In this document: positions 35,122-45,444 of the stretch, in pieces
Numbering within the stretch: position 1 is the first letter of the stretch
Layout of the letters: each line of letters begins with the position of its first letter
From: Streptococcus oralis subsp. tigurinus
GTDB taxonomy: Bacteria > Bacillota > Bacilli > Lactobacillales > Streptococcaceae
NCBI RefSeq assembly: GCF_002356415.1
Contig: NZ_AP018338.1
Location: 434,001 to 498,000, forward strand
DNA: 64,000 bases
Direction: 5' to 3'
The notes under the pieces: generated by a model
The model's input: the letters and a program-made list of their open reading frames with translations, nothing else
What the model was told of the DNA's origin: nothing
Database searches by the model: none
Translations under genes and position numbers: made by a program

Positions 35122-37371
35122 ATGTCAACTACGATCATCGGTTTCCCTCGTTTGGGTGAATTCCGCGAATTAAAATTTACAACTGAAAAATATTTTAGAA
35201 AAGAAATCTCAGAAGAAGAACTCCTTGCAGCAGCAAAAGACTTGCGTGCAAAACACTGGAACATCGTCAAAGAAAAAGGCATCACTGAAATTCCATCGAA
35301 TGACTTTTCTCACTATGACAACTTCCTTGATGCGGCCTTCCTTTTCAATGTAGTGCCTGCATCTGTTCAAAACTTGGAATTGTCAGATCTTGAACGTTAC
35401 TTTGCTTTGGGACGTGGTTACCAAGGAGAAAAAGGGGATGTTCGTGCCCTTCCGATGAAGAAATGGTTCAACACCAACTACCACTACATCGTGCCTAAAT
35501 TTGAAAAAGACACTCAAGTTAAATTGGCGGGTCACAAGATCTTTGATGAGTTCCAAGAAGCAAAAGAACTTGGATTGAACACTCGTCCAGTCCTTGTAGG
35601 TCCATTCACTTTCCTTCAATTATCAGACTTTGAAGAAGGCGTGAAAGCAGAAGACTTCGTAGATAGCTTAGTAGCTGCTTACCAAGAAGTTTTTGCTAAA
35701 TTGGCGGAGCTTGGTGCAACTCGCATCCAACTCGACGAAGCGGCTCTTGTCAAAGACTTGACAGCTGAAGAAAAAGCTCTCTTCTTGAACCTCTACAACA
35801 AGCTTTTGGCTGACAAAAAAGGTCTTGAAGTCTTGCTTCAAACTTACTTTGGTGATGTTCGTGACGTCTACAATGACCTTGTGAACTTGCCAGTTGATGC
35901 CATTGGTTTGGACTTCGTTGAAGGTAAGAAAACTCTTGAACTCGTTAAAGGTGGCTTCCCAGCTGACAAGACTCTTTATGCAGGTATTGTCAATGGTAAA
36001 AACATCTGGCGCAACAACTACGAAAAGAGCTTGGCTGTTCTTGAGCAAATCCCAGCTGTAAACATCGTATTGACAAGCTCATGCTCACTTCTTCATGTGC
36101 CATTTACAACAGCTAACGAAGAATTTGAACCAGCTATCTTGAACCACTTTGCCTTTGCAGTTGAAAAATTGGAAGAACTTCGTGACTTGGATGCTATCCG
36201 CAATGGTCAAGGGGATCAAGCTCTTGCAGCTAACAAAGAACTCTTTGCGACTGAACGTGTTGGTGAAAATGCAGAACTTCGTGCGCGCATCGCTGGATTG
36301 ACTGACGCAGACTACACTCGTTTGCCAGCCTTTGCTGAACGTGAAGCTATCCAAGAAGATGCCTTCAAACTTCCAGCTCTTCCAACAACAACCATCGGTT
36401 CATTCCCTCAAACTAAGGAAGTTCGTGCCAAACGTTTGGCCTTCCGTAAGGGTGAATTGTCACAAGAAGAATACGATGCCTTCCTTGCTGAGACTATCGA
36501 CGAATGGATCAAATGGCAAGAAGAAGTTGGATTTGACGTGCTTGTTCACGGTGAATTCGAGCGTAATGACATGGTTGAGTACTTCGGTCAAAACTTGTCA
36601 GGTTACCTCTTCTCTAAGAATGGTTGGGTACAATCTTACGGTATGCGTGGGGTGAAACCACCAATCATCTGGGGTGATGTCACTCGTCTCAACCCAATCA
36701 CTGTCAAATGGTCTAGCTACGCACAAAGCCGTACAGACAAGCCTGTCAAAGGTATGTTGACTGGACCTGTTACCATCCTTAACTGGTCATTCCCACGTGA
36801 AGACATTTCTATCAAGGATTCAACTCTTCAAATCGCTCTTGCCATCAAGGATGAAGTTCTTGACCTTGAAGCTGCAGGTGTGAAAATCATCCAAATCGAC
36901 GAGGCTGCTCTTCGTGAGAAATTGCCACTCCGTCGTAGCGACTGGTACGAAGACTACCTTGATTGGGCTATTCCAGCCTTCCGCTTGGTACACTCTACAG
37001 TTGCGCCAGATACTCAAATCCACACTCACATGTGTTACTCAGAATTTACAGATATCATCCCAGCTATCGACAACATGGATGCGGACGTTATTTCCTTTGA
37101 AGCAAGCCGTTCAAACCTTGAAATCTTGGACGAACTCAAAGCGAAAAACTTCCAAACAGAAGTGGGACCTGGGGTATACGATATCCACTCACCTCGTGTG
37201 CCAAATGAAGGCGAAATCGACCACACAATCGATGCTATTCTTGCTAAAGTACCAAGCAAGAAAGTTTGGATCAACCCTGACTGTGGTTTGAAAACACGTG
37301 GTATTCCAGAAACAAAAGAAAGCTTGATCCGCCTTGTCGAAGCAGCAAAAGCTGCGCGTGAGAAATTATAA
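35122..37371 (+). CDS. metE: Cobalamin-independent methionine synthase
   Basis: Transfers a methyl group from 5-methyltetrahydropteroyltri-glutamate to homocysteine. Two related barrels make 749 residues: the N-terminal half starts [17 protein letters not shown] and the C-terminal catalytic half restarts at [14 protein letters not shown]. Zinc ligands are visible in HTHMCYSEF and [23 protein letters not shown] precedes ATG 35122. It lies behind a MET-box and 94 bases ahead of metF, with no terminator between them. Confidence 0.97.
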   Translation: MSTTIIGFPRLGEFRELKFTTEKYFRKEISEEELLAAAKDLRAKHWNIVKEKGITEIPSNDFSHYDNFLDAAFLFNVVPASVQNLELSDLERYFALGRGYQGEKGDVRALPMKKWFNTNYHYIVPKFEKDTQVKLAGHKIFDEFQEAKELGLNTRPVLVGPFTFLQLSDFEEGVKAEDFVDSLVAAYQEVFAKLAELGATRIQLDEAALVKDLTAEEKALFLNLYNKLLADKKGLEVLLQTYFGDVRDVYNDLVNLPVDAIGLDFVEGKKTLELVKGGFPADKTLYAGIVNGKNIWRNNYEKSLAVLEQIPAVNIVLTSSCSLLHVPFTTANEEFEPAILNHFAFAVEKLEELRDLDAIRNGQGDQALAANKELFATERVGENAELRARIAGLTDADYTRLPAFAEREAIQEDAFKLPALPTTTIGSFPQTKEVRAKRLAFRKGELSQEEYDAFLAETIDEWIKWQEEVGFDVLVHGEFERNDMVEYFGQNLSGYLFSKNGWVQSYGMRGVKPPIIWGDVTRLNPITVKWSSYAQSRTDKPVKGMLTGPVTILNWSFPREDISIKDSTLQIALAIKDEVLDLEAAGVKIIQIDEAALREKLPLRRSDWYEDYLDWAIPAFRLVHSTVAPDTQIHTHMCYSEFTDIIPAIDNMDADVISFEASRSNLEILDELKAKNFQTEVGPGVYDIHSPRVPNEGEIDHTIDAILAKVPSKKVWINPDCGLKTRGIPETKESLIRLVEAAKAAREKL

Positions 37372-37465
37372 GATAAGATTTCGCTCGTGACCCTGACTGA
37401 TCAAGGAACTGCTTAGCCCAAGCCGGCTTAGCAATCATGAAATCAAAAAGAAAAGGATAATGACT

Positions 37466-38332
37466 ATGTCACGCCAAACTCCGTCACTTTCATTTGAAGT
37501 GTTCCCTCCAAACCCAGCTGTGGGTAATGATAAAATTATTTCAGCCTTGCAGGATATGCGGGAGCTGACACCGCACTTTATCAGTGTGACTGCCAGCAAT
37601 AATAAATTTAATATCAAGGAAACAACGGTTCGTTTGGCTGACTTTATCCAGAATGACTTGGCGATTCCAACCATTGCCCACTTGCCAGCTATCTATCTGA
37701 CCAAGGACAAAGTTGCTGAAACCATTGCAGACTTGGATAAGGTTGGGGTACAGAAAATCTTGGCCTTGCGTGGGGATATTATCCCTGATGTGGAGCCACA
37801 AAAGGATTTCCGCTACGCAACGGATTTGATCGAGTTCATCAAGGAACAAGCCCCTCACTTTGATATTATTGGAGCTTGTTATCCTGAAGGGCATCCTGAC
37901 TCGCCAAACCAGATCTCAGATATTCAAAATCTCAAGAAGAAAGTGGATGCAGGCTGTTCAAGCCTTGTAACGCAACTTTTCTTTGACAATGAGCGCTTCT
38001 ACGATTTCCAAGACAAGTGTACCTTGGCAGGGATTGATGTTCCCATTCATGCGGGGATCATGCCCATTCTTAACCGTAATCAAGCACTTCGTCTCTTGAA
38101 GACTTGTGAGAATATCCATCTTCCACGTAAATTTAAGGCCATCTTAGACAAGTATGAGCATGACCCTGAGTCGCTCAGAGCAGCAGGGCTTGCCTATGCC
38201 GTGGATCAGATCGTGGACTTGGTCACTCAGGATGTCGCAGGTGTGCATCTCTACACCATGAACAATGCTGAAACAGCAAAATACATCCACCAAGCAACCC
38301 ATGCCTTGTTTAATCATCAGTCTTTAGGATAA
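37466..38332 (+). CDS. metF: Methylenetetrahydrofolate reductase
   Basis: Makes 5-methyltetrahydrofolate, the methyl donor used by MetE, so the pair forms one pathway unit. 288 residues from ATG 37466 (starts MSRQTPSLSFEVFPPNP; AAGG nine bases upstream); ATG 37460 is possible but too close to the ribosome site. The flavin-binding barrel shows the family's ALRGD segment, the SLVTQLFFDNERFYDF substrate region and the GIMPILN motif. Confidence 0.95.
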   Translation: MSRQTPSLSFEVFPPNPAVGNDKIISALQDMRELTPHFISVTASNNKFNIKETTVRLADFIQNDLAIPTIAHLPAIYLTKDKVAETIADLDKVGVQKILALRGDIIPDVEPQKDFRYATDLIEFIKEQAPHFDIIGACYPEGHPDSPNQISDIQNLKKKVDAGCSSLVTQLFFDNERFYDFQDKCTLAGIDVPIHAGIMPILNRNQALRLLKTCENIHLPRKFKAILDKYEHDPESLRAAGLAYAVDQIVDLVTQDVAGVHLYTMNNAETAKYIHQATHALFNHQSLG

Positions 38333-38341
38333 TAAAAAGCA

Positions 38342-38378
38342 AACCATTCTTCTCAGGTGAGGGGAATGGTTCCTTTTT
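38342..38378 (+). terminator. Rho-independent terminator after metF
   Basis: Arms AACCATTC and GAATGGTT extended by TTCTC/GAGGG, then a T run. Confidence 0.85.
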
Positions 38379-38410
38379 AATAGAAAAGCCCGCACTTTTT
38401 AAGAAAAATA

Positions 38411-38419
38411 TGATAAAAT
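38411..38419 (+). promoter_or_regulatory. Extended -10 promoter candidate for the pnp leader
   Basis: TGATAAAAT (hexamer TAAAAT 38414-38419) just after the metF terminator. If used, the pnp transcript would carry a leader of nearly 490 bases. Confidence 0.45.
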
Positions 38420-38549
38420 AGACTCTGTACGTACTTGATACAAAGATGAGGGTATAAAAGTTTTAAAGGCTTTGTCGATTCTCAATTTTATGATAGAAAT
38501 TTTTTCATAATTTGTTCTTTTCAGTATTTAGTTTGAGCGACACGAACGA

Positions 38550-38825
38550 GTCAAATCGATGTTATTTGACGAGAGAGTTAGTAAAGCATTTAGCTAATCG
38601 CCTAATAGCGATTAGCGTGAAAGGATTAGATGCTTTAGCATCAAACCTTTCTAATGATTTGTATCCTGAAAGTTGAACACGGGCTAAATCCCTAGTGAAA
38701 AAGATAGATTTCCTGGTGTGTATCGCACACTGCGTCATTTATGCTATCATGAGTAATTGAACTCGGCCGAAAAGCTGTGTAAAAAAGATAAACTGTCTTG
38801 TCTTCATCGAAGACTTCGCCAGTTT
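38550..38825 (+). ncRNA. Structured 5' leader upstream of pnp, five stem-loops
   Basis: The 579-base gap before pnp holds five successive hairpins: GTCAAAT/ATTTGAC (38550-38570), GCTAATCGC/GCGATTAGC (38593-38616), AAAGG plus GATGC closing on GCATC plus CCTTT (38620-38650), GATAG outer and GTGTG/CACAC inner (38703-38748), AAACTG outer and GTCTTC/GAAGAC inner (38790-38825). None ends in a T run, so they are not terminators. The last two are preceded by the same AAAAAGATA. No known riboswitch is recognised. It could be an autoregulatory leader or a small RNA; it is not a protein gene I can support. Confidence 0.5.
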
Positions 38826-38911
38826 CCTATTTTTACTTTGCTTTTTGCGACCTTAGTATCTTGATCTTTGTAGGCAAGGCGTATAATTTCATCAATCCAA
38901 AGGGGATTAAA

Positions 38912-41125
38912 ATGACAAAACAAGTGTTTCAAACGACTTTTGCGGGTCGTGAGTTAATCGTAGAGACTGGTCAGGTTGCTAAGCAAGCAAATGGCTCGGT
39001 TGTTGTGCGTTACGGTGAGTCAACTGTATTGACTGCTGCCGTTATGTCTAAGAAAATGGCAACTGGGGATTTCTTCCCTCTTCAAGTCAACTACGAAGAA
39101 AAAATGTATGCGGCCGGGAAGTTTCCTGGTGGCTTTATGAAACGTGAAGGACGTCCTTCAACAGATGCGACTTTGACAGCGCGTTTGATTGACCGTCCAA
39201 TCCGTCCTATGTTTGCGGAAGGTTTCCGTAATGAAGTCCAAGTGATTAACACAGTGCTTTCTTACGATGAAAATGCCTCTGCTCCAATGGCAGCTATGTT
39301 TGGTTCATCATTGGCACTTTCTATCTCAGATATTCCGTTTGACGGACCTATTGCTGGGGTACAAGTGGGCTATGTCGACGGCCAAATCATTATCAACCCT
39401 ACTCAAGAACAGGCAGAGCGTTCGCTTCTTGAATTGACAGTTGCAGGAACTAAACATGCAATCAACATGGTTGAGTCTGGTGCCAAAGAATTATCAGAAG
39501 AAATCATGTTGGAAGCTCTTCTCAAAGGGCACGAAGCTGTTAAAGAATTGATTGCCTTCCAAGAAGAAATCGTTGCTGTGGTCGGTAAGGAAAAAGCAGA
39601 AGTGGAATTGCTTCATGTAGACGCTGACTTGCAGGCTGAAATCATCGCAGCCTACAATAGTGACCTCCAAAAAGCGGTCCAAGTAGAAGAAAAATTGGCT
39701 CGTGAAGCTGCAACTCAAGCAGTTAAAGACCAAGTGACTGCTGTTTACGAAGAAAAATATGCAGACCATGAAGAATTTGACCGTATCATGCGTGATGTGG
39801 CTGAAATCTTGGAACAAATGGAACACGCTGAAGTGCGCCGTTTGATTACAGAAGATAAGGTACGTCCTGACGGTCGTAAAGTCGATGAAATCCGTCCTTT
39901 GGATGCGGTTGTTGACTTTCTTCCTCGTGTGCACGGCTCTGGTCTCTTCACTCGTGGCCAAACTCAAGCCCTTTCAGTCTTGACCTTGGCTCCCATGGGT
40001 GAAACTCAAATCATCGATGGTTTGGATCCAGAGTACAAGAAACGCTTTATGCACCACTATAACTTCCCTCAATACTCTGTAGGGGAAACTGGTCGTTATG
40101 GTGCACCAGGTCGTCGTGAAATTGGTCACGGTGCTCTTGGTGAGCGTGCCCTTGCTCAAGTCTTGCCAAGTTTGGAAGAATTTCCATACGCGATTCGCTT
40201 GGTAGCTGAAGTGTTAGAATCAAACGGTTCATCTTCTCAAGCCTCTATCTGTGCGGGAACTCTTGCCCTTATGGCTGGTGGTGTGCCAATCAAGGCGCCA
40301 GTAGCTGGTATTGCCATGGGTCTCATCTCTGATGGAAATAACTACACTGTATTGACAGATATCCAAGGTTTGGAAGACCACTTTGGAGACATGGACTTTA
40401 AGGTAGCAGGTACTCGTGAGGGGATTACAGCCCTTCAAATGGATATCAAGATCCAAGGGATTACTGCAGAAATCTTGACTGAGGCCCTTGCCCAAGCCAA
40501 GAAAGCGCGTTTTGAAATCCTTGATGTGATCGAAGCTACTATTCCAGAAGTGCGTCCAGAATTGGCTCCAACTGCTCCAAAAATTGACACCATCAAGATT
40601 GATGTGGACAAAATCAAGATTGTCATCGGTAAAGGTGGAGAAACCATCGACAAGATTATCGCTGAGACAGGCGTTAAGATTGATATCGACGAAGAAGGTA
40701 ATGTTTCTATCTACTCTAGCGACCAAGATGCTATTAACCGTACCAAAGAAATCATTGCTGGTCTAGTTCGTGAAGCCAAAGTGGATGAAGTTTACCATGC
40801 CAAAGTTGTCCGTATCGAGAAATTTGGTGCCTTTGTCAACCTCTTTGATAAGACAGATGCACTTGTGCACATTTCTGAAATGGCTTGGACTCGTACCAAC
40901 CGTGTCGAGGACTTGGTAGCTATCGGTGATGAAGTCGACGTTAAGGTTATCAAGATTGATGAAAAAGGCCGTATCGATGCCTCTATGAAGGCTCTTCTTC
41001 CTCGTCCTCCAAAACCTGATCATGATGAAAAAGGCGAAAAGTCTGAGAGACCTCACCGTCCACGTCATCACAAGGACCACAAACCTAAGAAAGAATTTAC
41101 AGAAACACCAAAAGATTCAGAATAA
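38912..41125 (+). CDS. pnp: Polyribonucleotide nucleotidyltransferase (PNPase)
   Basis: Phosphate-dependent 3'-to-5' exoribonuclease that trims and degrades RNA. 737 residues from ATG 38912 (AAAGGGGAT upstream); the frame is open 38 codons further but without a plausible start. Two RNase PH domains (first opens [22 protein letters not shown]; second around [14 protein letters not shown]), a KH domain ([13 protein letters not shown]) and an S1 domain ([19 protein letters not shown]) follow. The tail is His/Lys/Pro-rich. cysE starts 15 bases after. Confidence 0.97.
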   Translation: MTKQVFQTTFAGRELIVETGQVAKQANGSVVVRYGESTVLTAAVMSKKMATGDFFPLQVNYEEKMYAAGKFPGGFMKREGRPSTDATLTARLIDRPIRPMFAEGFRNEVQVINTVLSYDENASAPMAAMFGSSLALSISDIPFDGPIAGVQVGYVDGQIIINPTQEQAERSLLELTVAGTKHAINMVESGAKELSEEIMLEALLKGHEAVKELIAFQEEIVAVVGKEKAEVELLHVDADLQAEIIAAYNSDLQKAVQVEEKLAREAATQAVKDQVTAVYEEKYADHEEFDRIMRDVAEILEQMEHAEVRRLITEDKVRPDGRKVDEIRPLDAVVDFLPRVHGSGLFTRGQTQALSVLTLAPMGETQIIDGLDPEYKKRFMHHYNFPQYSVGETGRYGAPGRREIGHGALGERALAQVLPSLEEFPYAIRLVAEVLESNGSSSQASICAGTLALMAGGVPIKAPVAGIAMGLISDGNNYTVLTDIQGLEDHFGDMDFKVAGTREGITALQMDIKIQGITAEILTEALAQAKKARFEILDVIEATIPEVRPELAPTAPKIDTIKIDVDKIKIVIGKGGETIDKIIAETGVKIDIDEEGNVSIYSSDQDAINRTKEIIAGLVREAKVDEVYHAKVVRIEKFGAFVNLFDKTDALVHISEMAWTRTNRVEDLVAIGDEVDVKVIKIDEKGRIDASMKALLPRPPKPDHDEKGEKSERPHRPRHHKDHKPKKEFTETPKDSE

Positions 41126-41140
41126 GAAAAGGAGAAATGT

Positions 41141-41758
41141 ATGGGATGGTGGCGCGAAACCATTGATATTGTAAAAGAAAATGATCCAGCGGCACGCAAC
41201 AGTTTGGAAGTTTTGCTGACTTATCCAGGTGTCAAGGCCTTGGCTGCCCATCGTCTCTCGCATTTTCTCTGGAAGCACGGCTTCAAACTCCTAGCTCGGA
41301 TGCACAGTCAGTTTTGGCGCTTTTGGACCCAAATCGAGATTCATCCGGGTGCCCAGATTGACTCAGGTGTCTTCATCGACCACGGTTCAGGTCTGGTGAT
41401 TGGAGAGACGGCGATTGTTGAAAAAGGCGTTCTTCTCTATCACGGTGTGACCCTAGGCGGTACGGGAAAGGATACAGGCAAACGTCATCCGACTGTGCGT
41501 AAAGGAGCTCTCATATCAGCCCATGCCCAAGTCATCGGACCGGTAGAAATCGGTGAAAATGCCAAAGTCGGTGCTGCCGCAGTAGTCGTGGCAGACGTAC
41601 CTAGTGATGTGACAGTTGTCGGTATTCCAGCTAAGATTGTTCGCGTTCATGGACAGAAGGATGAACCAACGATCCACGAAGTCGAAGAAAAACGAGAGTA
41701 CTACGTCAATAAACTAGAGCAGGCTAGAGAAGCCAGTCACAGATCGTCAGGGTTGTAG
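41141..41758 (+). CDS. cysE: Serine O-acetyltransferase
   Basis: Makes O-acetylserine for cysteine synthesis. 205 residues: a helical N-terminal domain, then a left-handed beta helix with hexapeptide repeats and the catalytic-site region DHGSGLVIGETAIVEKGVLLYHGVTLGGTGKDTGKRHP. AAAAGGAGAAATGT precedes ATG 41141. Its place between pnp and cysS links it to cysteine supply and charging. Confidence 0.95.
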   Translation: MGWWRETIDIVKENDPAARNSLEVLLTYPGVKALAAHRLSHFLWKHGFKLLARMHSQFWRFWTQIEIHPGAQIDSGVFIDHGSGLVIGETAIVEKGVLLYHGVTLGGTGKDTGKRHPTVRKGALISAHAQVIGPVEIGENAKVGAAAVVVADVPSDVTVVGIPAKIVRVHGQKDEPTIHEVEEKREYYVNKLEQAREASHRSSGL

Positions 41759-41769
41759 AGGTTACCTAT

Positions 41770-42654
41770 ATGATTCAAGCAAGAAACAAGTTAAGCCAAG
41801 AGGAGTTATCTGAGGCGAAAAAACTAATTAACTGTTGCCAAAACTATGACGGTACCTATCGTGATCCCTATCTTTCTAACATGCTTAATTTTGACCCAAA
41901 CATGCCCGCCTTTTTCCTTTATTATGAAAAAGGCGAACTTGTTGGTCTATTAACTGTCTATGCTGATGACCAAGATGTGGAAGTGACGATACTGGTTCAT
42001 CCAAATCATCGCCGTCAGGGGGTTGCGCGTGCATTGTTTACTAGTTTTGAGAGAGAAACAGCTTCTTTTCCGATTCATTCAGTTACTTTTCAGACAGAGC
42101 GTGTTTTTCTAGACCGCCATTCTGATTTTGTCAGCAACTGGGGATTGGTCGAGGATGAGGAGACAGAAACTTGGTTAGGTAAGGATAGAAAACCTTATCC
42201 GTTAGCAAATGTTTCCAATCTTGAAGTTTTGTTAGCAGATAGTTCGTATAAGGATCAAATTAGTCAGTTGAAATTTCAGGCATTTTCAGAGGAACATGAA
42301 TCTAGAGAAGTTGAGAATAGATATGTCGCTGAAGCTCTGAAAGATCCAGAAAGTCGCCTATATATTTTATTAAAAGACGGTCAGGTTATTGGGACTTGCA
42401 CGGTAGATTTATCGACTAATACGAATTACTTCTACGGTTTAGCAATATCAGAACTTGAACGTGGGAAAGGTTATGGAAGCTACTTAGCAAAATTCCTTGT
42501 CAACCAATTGATTGAGCAAAATGATAAGGAATTTCAGATTGCAGTGGAAGATAGCAATGTAGGTGCCAAGTGTTTGTATGAAAAAATTGGCTTTGTCAAA
42601 CAGACTCAGGTGGTTTATCTGAATGAGAAAGGAGCAAGGGATTCCGAAGTGTAG
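41770..42654 (+). CDS. Protein with two GNAT acetyltransferase domains
   Basis: 294 residues with two GNAT folds. The first has the acetyl-CoA loop VHPNHRRQGVARALF (near 79-93); the second has LAISELERGKGYGSYLAKFLV (near 225-245). Tandem GNATs often have one catalytic and one degenerate copy. Both here keep a recognisable R/Q-x-x-G-x-G/A-like loop. Substrate unknown. It lies 11 bases after cysE and ahead of cysS. Confidence 0.85.
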   Translation: MIQARNKLSQEELSEAKKLINCCQNYDGTYRDPYLSNMLNFDPNMPAFFLYYEKGELVGLLTVYADDQDVEVTILVHPNHRRQGVARALFTSFERETASFPIHSVTFQTERVFLDRHSDFVSNWGLVEDEETETWLGKDRKPYPLANVSNLEVLLADSSYKDQISQLKFQAFSEEHESREVENRYVAEALKDPESRLYILLKDGQVIGTCTVDLSTNTNYFYGLAISELERGKGYGSYLAKFLVNQLIEQNDKEFQIAVEDSNVGAKCLYEKIGFVKQTQVVYLNEKGARDSEV

Positions 42655-42736
42655 AGATATTCGGACTGAAATTCAATTGAACTCTTAGTGATGAAACTAA
42701 CAGTTCTTGGATTTTAGCTTTCCTGACTATTATTTT

Positions 42737-44080
42737 ATGATTAAAATCTATGACACTATGTCTCGTGATTTGCGAGAATTTGTCCCGATTGAGGACGGCA
42801 AAGTCAAGATGTATGTTTGTGGGCCTACGGTATACAACTATATCCACGTGGGGAATGCCCGATCGACGGTGGCTTTTGACACCATTCGTCGCTACTTTGA
42901 ATACCGTGGCTACGAAGTTGCCTATATTTCCAATTTCACGGATGTGGATGATAAGATTATTAACCGTGCCAGGGAAGAAGGCATCACGCCTCAGGAGGTT
43001 GCGGATAAGTACATCGCTGCCTTTCGTGAGGATGTGACGGCCTTGGGGGTGAAACCTGCGACTCGCCATCCACGTGTAGTAGAGTTTATGGCGGACATCA
43101 TCCGTTTTGTGGAAGACTTGATTGAAAAAGGCTTTGCCTACGAGAGTCAAGGGGATGTTTACTTTCGTGTAGAAAAATCTCACAACTATGCTAAATTGGC
43201 CAATAAAACCTTGGAAGATTTGGAGCTAGGTGCTTCAGGTCGTACCGATGAAGAAACGGCTCGCAAGGAAAATCCTGTAGACTTTGCCCTTTGGAAAGCT
43301 GCCAAACCAGGCGAGATTTCTTGGGACAGTCCTTGGGGACCTGGTCGTCCGGGCTGGCATATCGAGTGTTCGGTCATGTCGACAGAGATTTTGGGCGATA
43401 CCATTGATATCCACGGTGGTGGAGCTGATCTGGAATTTCCGCATCATACCAATGAAATTGCCCAGTCAGAAGCCAAAACAGGTAAGACTTTCGCCAACTA
43501 CTGGATGCACAACGGCTTTGTCAATATTGACAATGTCAAGATGTCTAAGTCCTTGGGCAACTTTATCACAGTCCATGATGCCCTTAAGACAATTGATGGT
43601 CAAGTGTTGCGTTTCTTCTTTGCGACTCAGCATTACCGTAAACCAATCAACTTTACGGAAAAAGCAGTTCGTGACGCAGAGACCAATCTCAAATATCTGA
43701 AGAACACTTACGAGCAACCATTTACAGGAACTGTGGATGCACAAGAGTTACAGGCTTTTAAAGATAAGTTTGTTGCCGCTATGGATGAGGATTTCAACTC
43801 TGCCAATGGCATCACAGTTGTCTTTGAAATGGCTAAGTGGATCAACTCCGGCAACTATGATGCAAGTGTTAAGCAAGCTCTTGCGGATATGTTGGAGGTC
43901 TTTGGTATTGTCTTTGTAGAGGAAGTTTTGGATGCAGAAATTGAAGCCTTAATCCAAAAACGTCAAGAGGCGCGTGCGAATCGTGACTTTGCAACAGCAG
44001 ACCAAATCCGTGACCAATTGGCTGCTCAAGGAATTAAGCTCCTTGACACCAAGGATGGAGTGAGGTGGACACGTGATTGA
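42737..44080 (+). CDS. cysS: Cysteinyl-tRNA synthetase
   Basis: Class I synthetase of 447 residues from ATG 42737 (protein starts MIKIYDTMSRDLREF as in relatives). The HIGH-type motif HVGNARS, zinc site including CGPTVYNYIHVG and C in WHIECSVM, and KMSKSLGN are present. No clear ribosome site precedes this start, which is odd; coupling to the upstream gene is not obvious over an 82-base gap. No T-box leader is recognised. It overlaps mrnC by eight bases. Confidence 0.95.
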   Translation: MIKIYDTMSRDLREFVPIEDGKVKMYVCGPTVYNYIHVGNARSTVAFDTIRRYFEYRGYEVAYISNFTDVDDKIINRAREEGITPQEVADKYIAAFREDVTALGVKPATRHPRVVEFMADIIRFVEDLIEKGFAYESQGDVYFRVEKSHNYAKLANKTLEDLELGASGRTDEETARKENPVDFALWKAAKPGEISWDSPWGPGRPGWHIECSVMSTEILGDTIDIHGGGADLEFPHHTNEIAQSEAKTGKTFANYWMHNGFVNIDNVKMSKSLGNFITVHDALKTIDGQVLRFFFATQHYRKPINFTEKAVRDAETNLKYLKNTYEQPFTGTVDAQELQAFKDKFVAAMDEDFNSANGITVVFEMAKWINSGNYDASVKQALADMLEVFGIVFVEEVLDAEIEALIQKRQEARANRDFATADQIRDQLAAQGIKLLDTKDGVRWTRD

Positions 44081-44459
44081 TGTCAATCTCATTAATGGGA
44101 TTGCGCTGGCTTTTGAGGGGGATGCGGTTTATTCCATGTATATTCGCCACCACCTCATCCTCAAAGGCATGACCAAGCCCAATAAACTTCACCAAGAGGC
44201 GACCAAGTATGTCTCAGCCAAGGCTCAGGCTCGTCTGATTGCCCTGATGTTGGAGGAGCAAGTCCTTACGGAAAAAGAAGAAGAAATCTACAAACGTGGT
44301 CGCAATACCAATAGTCACACAAAGGCTAAAAATGCTGATGTCGTGACTTATCGTATGTCTACTGGATTTGAAGCAGTCATGGGCTATCTCCATTTGACAG
44401 AAAATGTGGAGCGCTTAGAAACCTTAATCTCTTGGTGCATCCAAAAAGTGGAGGAGTAG
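44073..44459 (+). CDS. mrnC: Mini-ribonuclease III
   Basis: Dimeric double-strand RNase lacking the dsRNA-binding domain; matures 23S rRNA in Firmicutes. 128 residues. RNase III-type signature ALAFEGDAVYSMYIR with catalytic acids and the later KRGRNTNSHTKAKNADVVTYRMSTGFEAVMGYL. The GTG start at 44073 overlaps the cysS stop, with GAGGTGG just upstream. Confidence 0.93.
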   Translation: MIDVNLINGIALAFEGDAVYSMYIRHHLILKGMTKPNKLHQEATKYVSAKAQARLIALMLEEQVLTEKEEEIYKRGRNTNSHTKAKNADVVTYRMSTGFEAVMGYLHLTENVERLETLISWCIQKVEE

Positions 44460-44461
44460 AA

Positions 44462-45331
44462 ATGCTTGCAAAAGAATTACTAGACTGGTTTCCTGAGGCT
44501 CAGATTTCAGATCAGCCGATAGAGAAGCCAGGATATCTTACTCTTCCTCTGTCTTCACAGCAGTGGATTTTACTAGAGGAGACCAATCTCACTGAGCGTG
44601 AAAAGCAGTTAATTTCCCTTTTGACCCAAGAGGAGCAGGCTCGTTCGCTCAATCCTTGGTATTCCTATCTGATCGAGGGGAAGGGGCAGGCGCCTCAAAC
44701 TTTTAAAAAGATTCAGCTGGTTTATTGTCATCTTTCCTATTTCCAACAGGAAAATCTAGCCTCTTGGCTAGACATGATGCAGACTCTTTTTCCCAACTGC
44801 CAGACAGTGCTACAAGTTGGGGCTCAGGATTATGTATTTGTGCTTCAACAAGATAAGTACACCTCTGTTCGCTCAATCTTATCTGATACGATTGAAGCGG
44901 TTGAGTATGACTTTGGTCTTCGTCTGTCGATCATGTTAGGCCAGGTTTGGCCTCAGACAGGCTCTCAAGCCCTATCAGACTTGATCAAAGTGGAGCGAGA
45001 TTTGTTTAAGATTTGGTGGCGTCAGGGGCATCAAGGTGTACATACCTTTTCACAGCTCTATCTTTGGAGTATGGGAGAAAGGATTGTGGACCTGAGAGTC
45101 ATTAAAGACTGCCTGCACCAGATGATTTTGGACCAGGACCAGATTCAGGAAATTATCCTTTCTCTCTGGGAAAACAGTGCCGTCCTAACTAAAACGGCCC
45201 AGCAACTCTATCTGCACCGCAACTCTCTCCAATACAAGATTGATAGATGGGAAGAATTGACAGGACTTCAGTTGAAGGAGTTGACGGATCTCACTCTTTG
45301 TTATCAGTTGATTTTACCAGATCTTCTTTAA
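44462..45331 (+). CDS. PucR-like helix-turn-helix regulator
   Basis: 289 residues from ATG 44462 (GGAGGAGTAG upstream). The last ~60 residues hold the PucR C-terminal helix-turn-helix: ENSAVLTKTAQQLYLHRNSLQYKIDRWEELTG. The N-terminal part has no domain I can name. It lies immediately upstream of msmK, a position that suggests control of sugar-transport ATPase supply, but this is inference. A terminator stands between the two. Confidence 0.8.
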   Translation: MLAKELLDWFPEAQISDQPIEKPGYLTLPLSSQQWILLEETNLTEREKQLISLLTQEEQARSLNPWYSYLIEGKGQAPQTFKKIQLVYCHLSYFQQENLASWLDMMQTLFPNCQTVLQVGAQDYVFVLQQDKYTSVRSILSDTIEAVEYDFGLRLSIMLGQVWPQTGSQALSDLIKVERDLFKIWWRQGHQGVHTFSQLYLWSMGERIVDLRVIKDCLHQMILDQDQIQEIILSLWENSAVLTKTAQQLYLHRNSLQYKIDRWEELTGLQLKELTDLTLCYQLILPDLL

Positions 45332-45367
45332 AGTTTTGTGCAAGTTGCACAGAACTTTTTTATTTTT
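45330..45367 (+). terminator. Rho-independent terminator after the PucR-like gene
   Basis: Arms AAAGTT-TGTGCAA and TTGCACA-AACTTT, then a long T run. Confidence 0.8.
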
Positions 45368-45387
45368 TTGGTCACCTTGCCATAGAA

Positions 45388-45411
45388 ATGTAAAGCGTTT
45401 TCATTTATAAT
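45388..45411 (+). promoter_or_regulatory. cre-like site and -10 element before msmK
   Basis: ATGTAAAGCGTTTTCA (45388-45403) matches the CcpA cre consensus. TATAAT follows at 45406-45411. The overlap with the promoter suggests glucose-dependent repression by CcpA. Confidence 0.65.
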
Positions 45412-45444
45412 AAAACTATCAAAAATAAAAGGAGTTCACCTTCC

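Noticed and set aside
35668..36048. Long antisense open frames within metE
   Set aside because: They follow from codon bias of a highly expressed gene; no start signals or family resemblance.
37372..37465. Terminator between metE and metF
   Set aside because: Only a 10-base palindrome (AAGCCGGCTT) without a T run is present, so co-transcription is more likely.
38560..38598. 12-codon leader peptide frame (starts MLFDERVSK) in the pnp leader
   Set aside because: No ribosome site precedes it and the codons show no attenuation pattern, so I do not call it.
42655..42736. T-box leader before cysS
   Set aside because: The gap is only 82 bases, with no specifier stem, T-box sequence or terminator hairpin visible.
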